Numbered from the stretch's first letter, positions 1 to 11,159 are shown. The stretch is DNA of 64,000 bases from Magnolia sinica (GCF_029962835.1 NC_080588.1:43879001-43943000), one strand, 5' to 3'. Notes: generated by a model not told the origin, from the sequence alone. A program made the numbers and translations.

Positions 1-1240
1 TAGGAAATTGAGTTTAGGTTATAGGTTTAGGTTATAAGTTAAGGTTATAGGTTAAGGTTTAGGTTATAGGTTATAGGTTAAGTTTTAAGTTTAGGTTAAG
101 GTTATATAGGTTTAGGTTTAGGTTATAGGTTTTGAGATTTGAGAATAGGTTTAGGTTAAGGTTATAAGTTTAGGTTTAGGAAATCGGGTTCGGGTTCGGG
201 ATCGGGTTTAGGTTTGGGTTTTCAAGTTTAGGTTTAGGTTTAGGTTAGGGAGTTGAGATTAAGATTAGGTGTAGGTTTAGGGATTTGAGAATACGTTAAG
301 GTTTAGGTTTAGGAAATCGGGTTTGGGTTATAGGTTTAGGTTTAGGTTAGGTTATAGGTTAAGGTTTAGGAAATTGAGTTTAGGTTATAGGTTAAGGTTT
401 AGGTTTAGGTTAAGGTTTAGGTTTAGGTTTAGGTTATAGGTTTTGGGATTTGAGAATAGGTTTAGGTTAAGGTTATAAGTTTAGGTTTAGAAAATCGGGT
501 TCGGGTTCGGGTTCGGGATTGGGTTTAGATTTGGGTTTTCAAGTTTAGGTTTAGGTTTAGGTTAGGGAATTCAGATTAAGATTAGGTGTAGGTTTAGGTT
601 TAGGGATTTGAGAATACGTTAAGGTTTAGGTTTAGGAAATCGAGTTCGGGTTATAGGTTTAAGTTTAGGTTAGGTTATAAGTTAAGGTTTAGGAAATTGA
701 GTTTAGGTTATAGGTTTAGGTTATAAGTTAAGGTTATAGGTTAAGGTTTAGGTTATAGGTTAAGTTTTAAGTTTAGGTTAAGGTTATATAGGTTTAGATT
801 TAGGTTATAGGTTTTGAGATTTGAGAATAGGTTTAGGTTAAGGTTATAAGTTTAGGTTTAGGAAATCGGGTTCGGGTTCGGGATCAGGTTTAGGTTTGGG
901 TTTTCAAGTTTAGGTTTAGGTTTAGGTTAGGGAGTTGAGATTAGGATTAGGTGTAGGTTTAGGTTTAGGGATTTGAGAATACGTTAAGGTTTAGGTTTAG
1001 GAAATCGGGTTTGGGTTCAAGATCGGGTTTACGTTTGGGTTTTAGGTTTAGGTTTAGGCTATAGGTTCTAAGTGTAGGTTTAGGTTTAGGTTTAGGTTTT
1101 AGGTTTAGGTTATAGGTTATAGGTTTAGGTTTAGGTTATAGGTTTTGGGTTTTAAGAATAGGTTTAGGTTGTAAGAATAGGTTTAGGTTATAAGTATAGG
1201 TTTTGGGATTTGAGAATAGGTTTAGGTTATAGGTTAAGGG
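1..1240. repeat. Degenerate telomere-like satellite with higher-order repeat
   Basis: The whole stretch is built from variants of the plant telomere unit (TTTAGGG), mainly TTTAGG, TTATAGG and TTAAGG, mixed with GGGTTC runs. Marker strings recur: one beginning TAGGAAATTGAG lies at about 1, 367 and 690, and one beginning GGATTTGAGAATACG lies at about 281, 604 and 969. The higher-order unit is therefore about 323-366 bp, or about 689 bp as a pair. The G-rich strand is the plus strand, so the repeat points towards the 62 kb of other DNA on its right. It is therefore not the native left end of a chromosome. It is most likely an interstitial or subtelomeric degenerate array. Confidence 0.9.
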
Positions 1241-1250
1241 TGTGGTCCCT

Positions 1251-1750
1251 GCAAATACAAATATAAACACAGCCTGCTCCAATTGGTCAGGCCCTTCCAA
1301 TGTTGTCCATAGGAAATGGAAAGCTTCATCATGGTCATAACAGCAGCTCCCATCTTTTAGGGACCCCCACTCAACATCCGAATAGCTCCGACGCACATCT
1401 AGGTCTGCTCCATCAATTTCGAGTAAATACATAAATATGGCCTGTCCAAATGGCCAGGCCACTCCAATGCTGTTTATAGGAAATGGACAGCTTCATCATG
1501 GTCATAACAGCGGTTCCCACCTTCCAGGGACCCCCGTTCAACATCCGGATAGCTCTGACGCACATCCGGGTCTGCTCCATCAATTCCGAGCAAATACAGA
1601 TATAAACACGGTCTGTCCAAATAGTCAGGCCACTCCAATGTTGTCCATAAGAAATGGACACCTTCATCATGGTCATAACAGCGGTTCCTACCTTCCAAGA
1701 ATCCCCACTCAACATCCGGATAGCTCTGACGCACATCCGGGTCTGCTCAT
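1251..1750. repeat. Three-unit tandem repeat of ~170 bp
   Basis: Three units start near 1251, 1423 and 1590 (spacings of about 172 and 167 bp). Each contains the strings CTTCATCATGGTCATAAC and ATCCGGATAGCTCTGACG with small changes. Read on the minus strand, two units stay open and give a repeated block with the motif RQSYPDVEWG followed by CYDHDEA. I do not recognise a protein family. It directly abuts the telomere-like array, so it may be a subtelomeric minisatellite rather than a gene. Confidence 0.8.
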
Positions 1751-1992
1751 TTAAATAAAATGGATTATCAAGATCATTTAAATAAAATTAGGTCCAATTA
1801 ATAATCTGACCTAGAGGATTCTGTTAGCATTGTTGACAGCACCTCGAATCTTGTTTTAGGGCCTAGAAATTCAAAATTAGATACAAAAATTAGAAAAACC
1901 AAAGAAATTGAAGAAAGATAGTCAAAGTCCATGTGAATGAGCACAAGTATGCACCTGCATATGAATTCTGAAAAGCTATTGCATATCACCAA

Positions 1993-2046
<54 letters not shown>

Positions 2047-2550
2047 ATTCTTGTGTTTGGATATTCAACAAAATGGGTTAAAATGAATTCATTTGCCTAA
2101 TTCATGGAAACGTTGCGTTTGGATATTCAACAAAATTGAATTGTAATAATTCAATTCAGTTCAATAAACTCAGATTTCTGAGAAGGATTTAATGGTTTTA
2201 AATTCATGGTTTTCTGGAAAAGGTCTATTTCGTGGACGTCAAATTCAACGAGGAAAGTAAGATGGTTAATATTACTTTTCATAGTACAAAGTTTCAGTTA
2301 TGTCTCTTCTTTACCTTCCATTTTCTTCTTAACAAGAAAATCTATATTTACTAATATTCCCATTTTTCTATTTTTCAAAAAAATGAGTTTGGACTCTGAA
2401 AGCGTCGGCTCCAGCACTCGTACTTTCAGCCCAAACCCTAACCAAGGACTCCAAAATTACCAAGTACTCATAAAAATTCATTGTAAGCATTTTCTGTCTA
2501 TGTGCATGAGGAGCATACTGTTAAGATCAATCCTCTTATCTTCATTTACA
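1751..2550. other. Spacer without recognised gene
   Basis: This AT-rich stretch has an ATA trinucleotide microsatellite at about 1993-2040. A short plus-strand open frame at 2206-2565 has no recognisable domain and is probably chance. I see no promoter or RNA gene. Confidence 0.5.
1993..2040. repeat. (ATA)n microsatellite
   Basis: About sixteen uninterrupted AAT/ATA triplets. Confidence 0.95.
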
Positions 2551-2710
2551 GAAACTAGTGGATGACAAATTATGTGTAACATACAGAGCTGGTTCAGCCA
2601 CTTATGCAATTAGGGAATGTTCAAAAAGGCCAGATTTCCACATCAAGCATCAGTTGCATACATATGATACAGAAGGACAAAAGTATCACCTTCAACATGA
2701 CTATCAAACA
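2551..2710 (+). repeat. Direct repeat, copy 1 (partner at 6995-7115)
   Basis: The string AAACTAGTGGATGACAAATT and what follows recurs almost unchanged at 6995-7115 in the same orientation. Copy 1 has about 45 bp in its middle that copy 2 lacks. In copy 1 the plus strand is open for about 60 codons (it reads KLVDDKLCVTYRAGSATYAI, then goes on) and is preceded by an acceptor-like TTTACAG. I do not recognise the peptide. The two copies bracket the decayed Polycomb gene, so this is either a local duplication or a pair of dispersed element copies. Confidence 0.75.
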
Positions 2711-3859
2711 AGTTTAAATCATAAAACTATTTAAACATGAATACCAAAGATGTGTGTGTCTTATGTAGACATGTATCATGTTGATGTGTGTGCCTACGTA
2801 GCTGAAGTACTATTCTTTTGACCAGTCCATGAGATTCCCTGAAATCTGTGGCTCCTAAAAAAGGAAAAAAGAACATAATGAAATCCAAAAGGAGGTTGAG
2901 AAATGGTTACCACGTAGGCAGCCCTGTGTCCAAAACTCTCCCACTTGAAGTTAGTGGTTCTTATAAGTCTCATTTTAACCATCCATGAATGAGCCTCATA
3001 TTCCAAATATTAAGAATTTCCTATCCACAATTGGACACAACATGCTAATGATATCAAATACAAAAACCACAGACAAAACTCACATATAAAAATTGAGAAC
3101 TAGGGATGGATGGGACTATCAATGGGCCCAAATTGGCCAAGGAAAATCAAATTTTTGAATAGCCCTTGCCTATCAGACCCAACCCAAGCAGTTCAAAATT
3201 CAAGCCAGAGAAAGCCCAGGCCTAACCTATATGATATTTAAATAATTGGGAGAAGGCTTGGATGACGATGATAACAAATGGGCTAGTATGGGAGCTTCTT
3301 GAAATTAGGCCAAAACCAGCTCTCAGAAATACAAATTGCATGGCTTATTATTTTCTTGCGAGTAATATGATACTTTTTTGAAAGGTAGGAGTTATATGAT
3401 ACCCACGCAGCATATGGTGCTTGATACGCAGGCACCCATAAATTGTAAACTTAAGATACATTAGCTCAAACCAACTAACTTGTGAAATCCACTGTCACTT
3501 AGTCAGTCCCAAAATGAGATTGTTTGAGATCCTAACCTCTGATTCATGGACACTTGTTTGTTGAAAGAGGACCACTAGATATAGTTCATTCTTAACTGTC
3601 CAATAACTGTCCATCAATCTGATAGTCAGATTATCAAATAAGCATAATTTTGGGTGCAAGATACATCTAAACCGAGAAACATAATTTGGATAATTTAAAT
3701 TGAATTACTTGTATGCCACACAAGCAATTTCTAAGTGCTTGCATATCACCGGTCACAATTTGCCAGAGCATCAAAGTTTTTCTCATGTTTTTCCTTGTGA
3801 TGTGGTTATCAAAAGGAGAAAAGAAAGGCAATGGAAACAGTTTAATAATCAAATCATAC
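2711..3859. other. Spacer; expected downstream VEFS exons not found
   Basis: I searched this stretch, on the minus strand, for the later VEFS-box exons (the DDFVDVTKDEK and MMHLWNSF region and the C-terminal helix) that should follow the exon at 3860-3943. I did not find them. No other gene is recognised. Confidence 0.5.
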
Positions 3860-4486
3860 CCTCCGATCTTCAAAGTCTACAATGTCATCATCAACCTTGT
3901 CCTCACTATCCTGATCGGACAATACTTGATCAAGTGTCATGGGCTATAACCACAATAAAGATTCCCATTTCTTAAGCAAAGTTATGTAATATCATGGAAA
4001 GAATGTAGTATTTTCTAATGATAGAAAAAAAATATGAAGGAATAGTTTCTTTGAAATTGTGATGAGATATACTTGAAGCCCTAAAAATCAAATCAAGATC
4101 TTGCCATCCAGTATCATCGTGCGAATTAACTTCATAGAAGTTAAGCATTTGTAAGATCCAAACAGCTGAGATGGCTAAAATGATGACAATGACAATGATG
4201 ATGACAACGAAGCATTTGTAAGTCCCAACACTGCAAATAAGATATTACATGCCGGAAACAACATGTTTGCAAAATTCAAAAGAAATTGCACATATATGTT
4301 TGTGTGTCTGACATATGCATCTATATATATCTATAAACATACAACAACCTCAAACTAATGGATAAAACATGCTTATAGAAACTAAGCATAGAAGGAAGGA
4401 AGTAACGGAATCATCAAAGAGGTAAAAGAGTCGTCACCTGAGCTCTGTGAGAATGGAAGAACTGGCGCTTCTGAAGAAGTGCATGG
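3860..4486 (-). pseudogene. EMF2: EMF2-like first VEFS-box exons
   Basis: The 49 bp exon 4438-4486 (ALLQKRQFFHSHRAQ) and the 84 bp exon 3860-3943 (PMTLDQVLSDQDSEDK, then an acidic stretch and DFEDRR) form the start of the VEFS box. This is the surface that binds the catalytic PRC2 subunit. Both have AG acceptors and GT donors and join in phase. The rest of the box is not found downstream. Confidence 0.88.
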
Positions 4487-4698
4487 CTGGAGAAAAGAGA
4501 ACAATAATGGTCACTCAAACACATTTAATGAATATGGCAATGACAAAAAATTAAAAATTAAAAATTAAAAAATTCTAGAGGAAGATGGACCAAGCTAATT
4601 GCATTACTATAAAGGCATGCATTCTTCAGTGACATACAAGGTAAAGAGGTCTTGGAATGCATGAAGAAATAACTTAAGAGACAAATGAATAAACTTAC

Positions 4699-5320
4699 TT
4701 TCTGGGATCAGCTCAGTCAGTAGATAACTTCCTTGTCTTTGCAAACTGAAGCATAGAAGAAGGGGCAAGATAGTTTGCAGATATGGGCTGCACACATTCA
4801 TTGCTAGCAGAAGCCTATGCTGCAGTAGAGCGAAAACCTGCAACATTGGAGCTGGATGCAATGGCTTCTGTGACCTCTGCAGCCCAACCCAGGACACAGC
4901 ATTCAGTTTTATGCCTTTCCAAATGATTTTCAATGAAAAATGCTTTCAAAATTTTATGCTCTTTATCCTTATTAGAACCACCATGTGAACCATGAAGTTG
5001 ATTAATTAGCCATCTCGAGAAGGTATTTGGCAGAAATAATTCAAAGATATTATCCAGGGAATATTGGTAACTAACCCTTCTCAAATGTTTGAAGAAATAA
5101 TCTGTTTGAAGGCTCAGCATCTTTTGAAGATGTTGTAATGGGCTTGCAATAAGAATTCGTACCAGCATCCTTTTCCAAATGACCCTCATGAGAAGCTTCT
5201 TTGGACACTTCAGGTGAGGCACTGTTCCTGGTATGTGGATGTACATGCTTAGCATTTTGAACTAGCTTTTTCAATGTTCTACGCCTGCATGGCTTCAAGT
5301 TGCACACACAAATCAAGTTT
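4699..5320 (-). pseudogene. EMF2: EMF2-like long linker exon
   Basis: The exon opens with ICVCNLKPCRRRTLKK and LVQNAKHVHP, which match the family segment just after the zinc-finger region. It closes with QFAKTRKLSTD and ADPR before a GTAAGT donor at 4693-4698. The last two bases join in phase with the 49 bp exon at 4438-4486. One frame change and two stops (4815-4817 TAG, 4713-4715 TGA) interrupt it. Both stops could come from single C-to-T changes at CAG and CGA codons, as expected from decay of methylated cytosines. Confidence 0.8.
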
Positions 5321-6271
5321 CTTCAACCAACTAGAACAAATGTACATAAAGAAAAACCTCCTTAAATAGCTAAATTGTGATCAAAACTGCAACTAAATCT
5401 AGAAATTACCAGAAGGAAAATGTCTATAGCCTTAGGTCAACTCCATCCACAACACTTTGTATATAAATAAATATTACCAACAATTAAATAGTTTAAATAA
5501 ATAGCATGGGTAAATGATGGTGTGCCTTAAACATGTGAATGTGTGGTGTGCCTTGATCTAACTCACGAACATTTATAAACAAAAATTAACAGCAAGTGAC
5601 ACAAATTTTCACTAAGTTAAAGTAAGAATAATCACACAAGCTAGCTAATGCACTACAATGTGAATATGAATCAAGACCTCCTAACCACTTTAGATGGACA
5701 AGGTCCTTTAGAAGATTAGAAACAACAACTTTGTTCTGTCTTACAAGCACGAATGTGGCTGCAAAGGTCACACCATAACTGTTAAACCGGTGAGTGCAAC
5801 TCAATCAATCTCAGGAACTACTGGCACAAACCGGATAATGGTACCACCCAAAAGGTCCATTTGAGTCAAGCATTAATGCACAGATCTTGCAGCTGCACTT
5901 TCAAGCATCCATTCCACATAAGGACAGCTTCTTGAAAGGAAAGAAAACTTATAAAGGATCAACTTTGTAGTCCTGAATAGAAATAACTGCGAAGCTATGT
6001 TTATTAAATTGATAGTGGAACATGTTTTTCCCCACATGTATATTTTTAAGAGATAACAAGCAATTTAGCGTCAACCAAGAATCCTATAGAAGCATACTTG
6101 TAAATGCGAAGAGAACTCAAACCTCAAATCTCCATATATCAATTTTTACATAAACATTCACAACTTCATACTCTTCAGTTACCTGCAAAATAGGCAACCA
6201 CTTGCTTCAATAAAAGAGTCAATAATAGTTAATTATCAAAATGTCATTTGGAAGTGCTGAAGTTTACCAAC

Positions 6272-6510
6272 CCAAAACTCATAGTTGAATAAATCATGAG
6301 AGGTGGTTAAGTGGTATCCCAGACCCTGTAAAGAACACACTGAAATTGTGATGCATCGTAAACCGAAACCTAAGCTTTACATGAACAAAAACCTTTATAT
6401 AAATTTTTTTAGCATTCTATCTACAACCATATGAAACCTCAAAAAGTGACATAGATATAGAAAATTTGCACATTGCACCAAGAAAAATGGACAGGAGAAA
6501 TCTTCGGTAA
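6272..6510 (-). pseudogene. EMF2: EMF2-like exons encoding the C2H2 zinc finger
   Basis: Exon 6461-6510 reads TEDFSCPFFLVQCANF. The family has CPFC here, so the second zinc-binding cysteine is replaced by phenylalanine. Exon 6272-6325 reads GLGYHLTTSHDLFNYEFW, with both histidines kept, between a TTTACAG acceptor and a GTTGGT donor. Its end is in phase with the next exon (VTEEYEVV, 6123-6182). The first exon has no clear consensus donor, and its entry phase does not match the possible exon at 6578-6653. Confidence 0.85.
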
Positions 6511-6994
6511 CTGTTTCTTCAAAAAAATACATGAGATCAGAAGAAAGAAGCTTTTTGGAGTGAGAACAAAAAATTACCTCACACTCATAGGTATAAAATG
6601 ATTTATCATAACAGGAAAAATAAAAAATAAAAATGACGCCAAAGAATTCCCCCTTTCAAGTTATGGCCATAAAGACTGATCAATTCATTCCTGGATCAGA
6701 TTGGCCTGCAAGGACAATTATGTCATGAAAACTGATGCACTACAATTTCCATGATGAAGAACCACATTATGAATTCATGAATTTATACATTTATAATCTA
6801 CTGGAGTAATCAGTTAATGAGTTGAGCACTTTACCAGGTGTGTGTGAACATTCCCTCAACTAGAAAATGCACATTCCCTCAACTAGAAAATATGACGAGA
6901 AACATTAGAAAATCAAACAATTGCAATCATGAAGAGAGTTGTTGATGGTTCTTACATAGTGGGTTTTGAAACACAAGGCACAGTATAATTACAA

Positions 6995-7115
6995 AAACTA
7001 GTGGATGACAAATTATGTGTAACATACAGAGCTGGTTCAGCCACTTATGCAATTAAGGAAGGTTCAAAATGGCCAGATTTCCACATCACCTTCAACATGA
7101 TTGTCAAACAAGTTT
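6995..7115 (+). repeat. Direct repeat, copy 2 (partner at 2551-2710)
   Basis: This stretch is nearly identical to 2551-2710 but lacks about 45 bp of its middle. It lies upstream of the pseudogene's first recognised exon, in the same orientation as copy 1. Confidence 0.75.
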
Positions 7116-9053
7116 CCTCACCAAAAATTCAGATCACAAACCATCATGGCATGTGTCCAATTTTTGTGGAAGCATAAAGTAAATGATTGATACACATTGT
7201 GCACAAGATGATTGCCTGGAGTATTGGCCAGCTTGAAATACATTTCTGTCTAGACATGTGTCTTCTTTGTTATCCAATTCTGATTGGATCTGATATTTGG
7301 TTGTCATTGGAGCAATGGATCTGAAAATCGAACCATTGTGCTTGCATACCTGAATCATGTGCACTTATACCTTATGCACATGAAGTAGTTGGTAATTACC
7401 AGCTGCAAACCTATTTCTATTTTGGCATGTTGTCAATTCAATTGATGGTCATTGAATCTGAATTTGTGTCAGAGCAACCTAAATAACCAAATAAATGATG
7501 AGGAGCAGCCAAGGAAACTTTTCTCCAATTAACCTAAAATTCAAAAGGCAAAGTTGCTTATTCATTACTTCAGCATAAAGTTCCTATGGCAACCATATAT
7601 CTAGAAAATAAAAAGATAAAACATTACACTCTTTCACCAATGTAATCCTGCAAGCAAACCAGGTCTCTTTTCTAAAGATACTATGCTATTGCAATAGGCA
7701 AGCATAAAAACATATCAACTGCACATGGCATTGAATAAAATATCACATGAATAATTTATAACCTGCCACATAAGAGTCTAATCTGTAGAAATTAAATGTT
7801 GTGTGCAAACATAGAGGGCAATCGGTTCAATCTGGTTTTAAGGATTTCATAAAAGAACTCCAAAGTGCTTTCAAGAGCTTTCCTGATCTTCACATTTTTC
7901 TTCATCAAGATTTGCAGTCTGTAACCCAAGAATAAGACTTACTATCAGTTATATCATAAATCAAGAGCTCCCATTATATTCTTACCGGCAAGTATTTTTC
8001 TATTATGAAAAGGTAAATAGATTTTGCAAAGAATTCTAAAAGTGAGAGAAAGATGAAACAAAACCTTAATGTAACAAACACCATCTAGATTGGAACTAGC
8101 AAGGAACAAGAACTACTGGAAAAAAACAAATCATCCTGCTTAATCTGCATCAAATGTGATATCAAAAACTACCATAATAAGAGCCTTATAGGTAATATGC
8201 AGGATAAAGCTCCACAAATCCATTTAAGAGTCAGTTGGCAACATGAAAGTGTAAATTGGATGCAATTCATTTTTTAAATCAGATCACGGGATTCAATCAC
8301 TACTAGGAATAGACTTACGACTTGTATTGGTATACCTAAAATTGCCAGCTAGCAGAATTGTGTTCATGAACTACATCAAGCTGGAGCTACCTAGAAACAA
8401 CAGTCGACTGGCAATCAAAGAACGAAGAAATTCGACATGTAACTACATGAATAAGGATTCCACCGAATTCATAGCATGGCCACATTACCACTCCATTTTC
8501 TTCTATTTTTACTTCATTTTATTTTTTAAAGAAACAATATTTGTTTTAAATACATTCTGATTGAAGATAGAAAGATGGGCCTCTATTGCCCTCAGAAGAA
8601 TAGGCTAACCTAATGAGTGGACCATCCTGAATTTTAGACCACGTTATCTCCATAGCTAGGCTAACCTGATGCACAACTAGGATGGTTGAGTGTACACAAC
8701 TCATAACAGTAAATAATAGACATGTTCAACAACATAGAGAGCATATTTATGAAGTTAGAAAACAATGATTCCAGGCAATTGTAAGAGAGATAAGACTTGT
8801 GGGTGAATCGGAGCTGACACTGTCATTTCCATTTTGAGTTAGCATGCCTCAATATGGTATATTTCAGTGAAAACATTCAGTTACAGCTATCTATAATGTT
8901 CAACAACAAATTTTATGGAGCTTTCCTAAGTCCACATGCATATACAAGTCAGAAGCCTACCATTATTTAGATTTTGAAAATTGTAAATCCCTAATTAGGG
9001 ATCTGACAATACAAATTCCCAATTAGAGATTCGACAATACAAATCGCCAAATA

Positions 9054-9482
9054 GAGAGAGAGAGAGATAGAGAGAGAGGGCTGTCACCTCTTAAAACTCA
9101 AATCTAGGAGTTAATCATCGAATTTGGGATGACGAACAACTTTGTGTGAGCAATGGCAGAGGACATCTTGCATGAGTAATGGCAGGGAAAGGGTTAGAGT
9201 TGTGGGAAGCGGGAATCACGTGCGGGAATGGCAAAAGGGACTGTAATACCAGTGGCATTGATCGTCAAACCAGAAGGTGGGTTCAAATGGGTTTGGATGA
9301 TGGGTTGGTGAGTAGGGTGTTTCAGTAATGGCAGCTACGGTTTTGAATCAGGATGTAGAGGATGGGGGTTTTGAATGATGGTGGGTTACAACGGACAGGG
9401 TTTTGAACGCCCGAGATGATGGTGGCAACAGCAATGGGTTTTATAGGGGCTGAGAGAGAGAGAGAGATAGAGAGACAGAGAG
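9054..9482. repeat. Two GA-rich tracts
   Basis: Purine runs GAGAGA lie at about 9054-9079 and 9451-9482. Such CT tracts (minus strand) are common in plant 5' leaders, but no transcript is demonstrable here. Confidence 0.7.
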
Positions 9483-9573
9483 GGCAGAGGGAGGGCGGCG
9501 AGTGAGAGAATGGGGGGAGATTGGGCGCAACTCTGTTTTGAGCGCGCGCCCAATTTTAGGCGGGACCATGGAC

Positions 9574-10014
9574 GGTGCTCTGTGGGCCTTACCATGATGT
9601 ATGTGTTTCATCCATTTCGTTCATCCATTTTTAAAGATCATTTTACAGCTTTATGCAAAAAATTAGAGGGATATAAATCTCAGGTGGTCCACACCACATG
9701 AGAACAATAGTGATTGGATATCCACCATTAAAATCCTCCTAAGGTCCACTATACTGTTTATTTGACATCCAATCTGTTGATTTGGTCATACAGGATCAGA
9801 TGAAGGGGAAAAACAAAAATCAGCTTGATCCAAAACTTTTATGGCTACCAAAATGTTTTTAATGGTAGACGCTCATTCAACATTGTTTCCTATAATGTGG
9901 TCCACTTGAGATATGGATATATCTCATTTTTGGTCTCATATTGTAAAATTATCTGTAAAAATATATGGACAGCATAGATGAAACACATACATCATGGTGG
10001 GGCCACAGAGCACC
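9574..10014. mobile_element. Fold-back element A (MITE-like)
   Basis: The left end reads GGTGCTCTGTGGGCC and runs into CATGATGTATGTGTTTCATC. The right end is its reverse complement with a few changes, closing with CACAGAGCACC. The element is about 440 bp with long inverted ends and no coding capacity. It belongs to the fold-back family seen across the window. Confidence 0.75.
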
Positions 10015-10083
10015 GACCACTAGCCATTGGCTGGTGTCGAGGGAGTAGTCAATCTGATCCCAAGCGTACGAAGTAAATCCTGT

Positions 10084-10500
10084 GAGGCCCACCATGATTT
10101 ATTCATTTATCCACTCCATCTATCCATTTTAACATATAATTTTATTACATAAGCGCAAAAATGAAGCCTATAAAAATCTGAAGTGGACCACATCATAGGA
10201 AATAGTATAAACTGAACATCTAACATTGAAAAATTTTGGGAGGCCATTGAAGTTTTGGATCAAGTTGATATTTTAGTTTTCCCTTCATCCATGTATTTAT
10301 GATCTATTGAACAAGTTGGATGACAAATAAAAATCACTGTAAGCCATAGGAAGATTTCAACGGTGGAAATCATTATTCGCACTGTTTCCTGTCGTATGGT
10401 CCACTTGAGCTTTGGATATGCTTTAATTTTGCGCTCACCACTAAAATGATCTGGAAAAATGGATTGACAGTGTAGATAAAACACTTACATCACTGTGGGC
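10084..10500. mobile_element. Fold-back element B (MITE-like)
   Basis: The left end GAGGCCCACCATGATTTATT is mirrored at the right by CACTTACATCACTGTGGGC. It is non-coding and lies between element A and its inverted partner. Confidence 0.6.
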
Positions 10501-10738
10501 TAAAAATGAAGCATATCCAAAGCTCAAATGGACCACACTACCGAAAAGAGTGTGAATTGAACATCTACCATTAAAAAATTTCATGGGGGCCACAAAAGTT
10601 TTAGATTAATCTGATATTTGTGTTTTCATTTCATCCCTGTCTTTGTGATATTATGAACAGGTTGGATGACAAATAAGCATCACCGTGGGCCATAGAAAGG
10701 TTTCGATGGTGGAAATATTATTCCCACGGTTTCCTATG
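10501..10738. mobile_element. Partial fold-back element
   Basis: This stretch carries the family's internal strings (CTCAAATGGACCACAC, GGTTGGATGACAAATAAGCA and TTTCCTATGG) but lacks clear terminal inverted repeats. Confidence 0.5.
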
Positions 10739-11099
10739 GAAAAAATGAGTTATATCTCAATCTCAAGTGGACCACATTACAGGAAACAGTGTTTAATGAA
10801 CGTTGACCATTAAAAACGTTTTGGGAGCCATAAAAGTTTTAGATTAAGTTGATATTTATTTTTTCCCTTCATCTGGGTATTTATGACCTAATCAATAGAT
10901 TGGATGTCAAATAAACAATACATTAGGCCTTAGGAGGATTTTAATAGTGGATATCCAATCATTATTTTTTTTCCTGTGGTGTGGTCCACCTAAGATTTAT
11001 ATCCCTATAATTCTTTTTGTAAATTACTAAAATGATCTGTAAAAATGGATGAATAGAATGGATGAAACACATACATCATGGTGGGTCCTACGGAGCACC
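10739..11099. mobile_element. Inverted partner of fold-back element A
   Basis: The reverse complement of this stretch follows 9574-9935 almost base for base, including ATTGGATATCCAC, ATCCTCCTAAGG and TTTGACATCCAATCT. It ends in GGAGCACC and is followed, like element A, by GACCACTAGCC/GACCACCAGCC and a GGCTGGTGTC string. The pair forms an inverted duplication about 1.5 kb across. Confidence 0.75.
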
Positions 11100-11159
11100 G
11101 ACCACCAGCCACGGGGCTGGTGTCAGGGGGAGTAGCCAATCCGTCTCCTAGTTTTTAAG

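Larger units (their letters stand above)
3860..6653 (-). pseudogene. EMF2: EMF2-like Polycomb (PRC2, Su(z)12 family) pseudogene
   Basis: Genes of this family encode the VEFS-box zinc-finger subunit of Polycomb Repressive Complex 2, which deposits H3K27 methylation in the nucleus and represses flowering genes. On the minus strand I see exon remnants in family order: about 6578-6653 (possible, with GVIF), 6461-6510 and 6272-6325 (zinc finger), 6123-6182 (VTEEYEVVNVYV), about 5940-5972 (VDP), about 4699-5320 (LVQNAKHVHP to FAKTRKLS), 4438-4486 (ALLQKRQFFHSHRAQ) and 3860-3943 (VLSDQDSEDKVDDD). Several junctions keep canonical GT-AG sites and matching phase. Decay is clear: in-frame stops at 5949-5951, 4815-4817 and 4713-4715, a one-base frame change between about 5313 and 4817 (probably near 5076), a lost zinc ligand and no later VEFS exons. 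N-terminal exons were not found upstream. The family is firm; EMF2 rather than a VRN2 paralogue is inferred from the long linker exon. Confidence 0.85.
6654..9573. other. Intergenic or intronic DNA without recognised exon
   Basis: I looked here for N-terminal EMF2 exons and found none. Open frames at 7134-7364 and about 7840-7920 (minus) have no recognisable domain. Two GA tracts (9054-9079 and 9451-9482) and a TATAAAA-like string on the minus strand near 9440 resemble a plant promoter/leader facing the pseudogene. I cannot tie them to a first exon. Confidence 0.4.

Noticed and set aside
1-1240. A native chromosome end (telomere)
   Set aside because: The G-rich strand points to the right, the units are degenerate, and 62 kb of other DNA follows.
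2794-3006. Missing VEFS-box exon
   Set aside because: The minus-strand frame was compared with the remembered VEFS C-terminal motifs and shows no clear match.
7134-7364. Exon of an unknown gene or N-terminal EMF2 exon
   Set aside because: The 76-codon frame has no family resemblance and no convincing splice partners.
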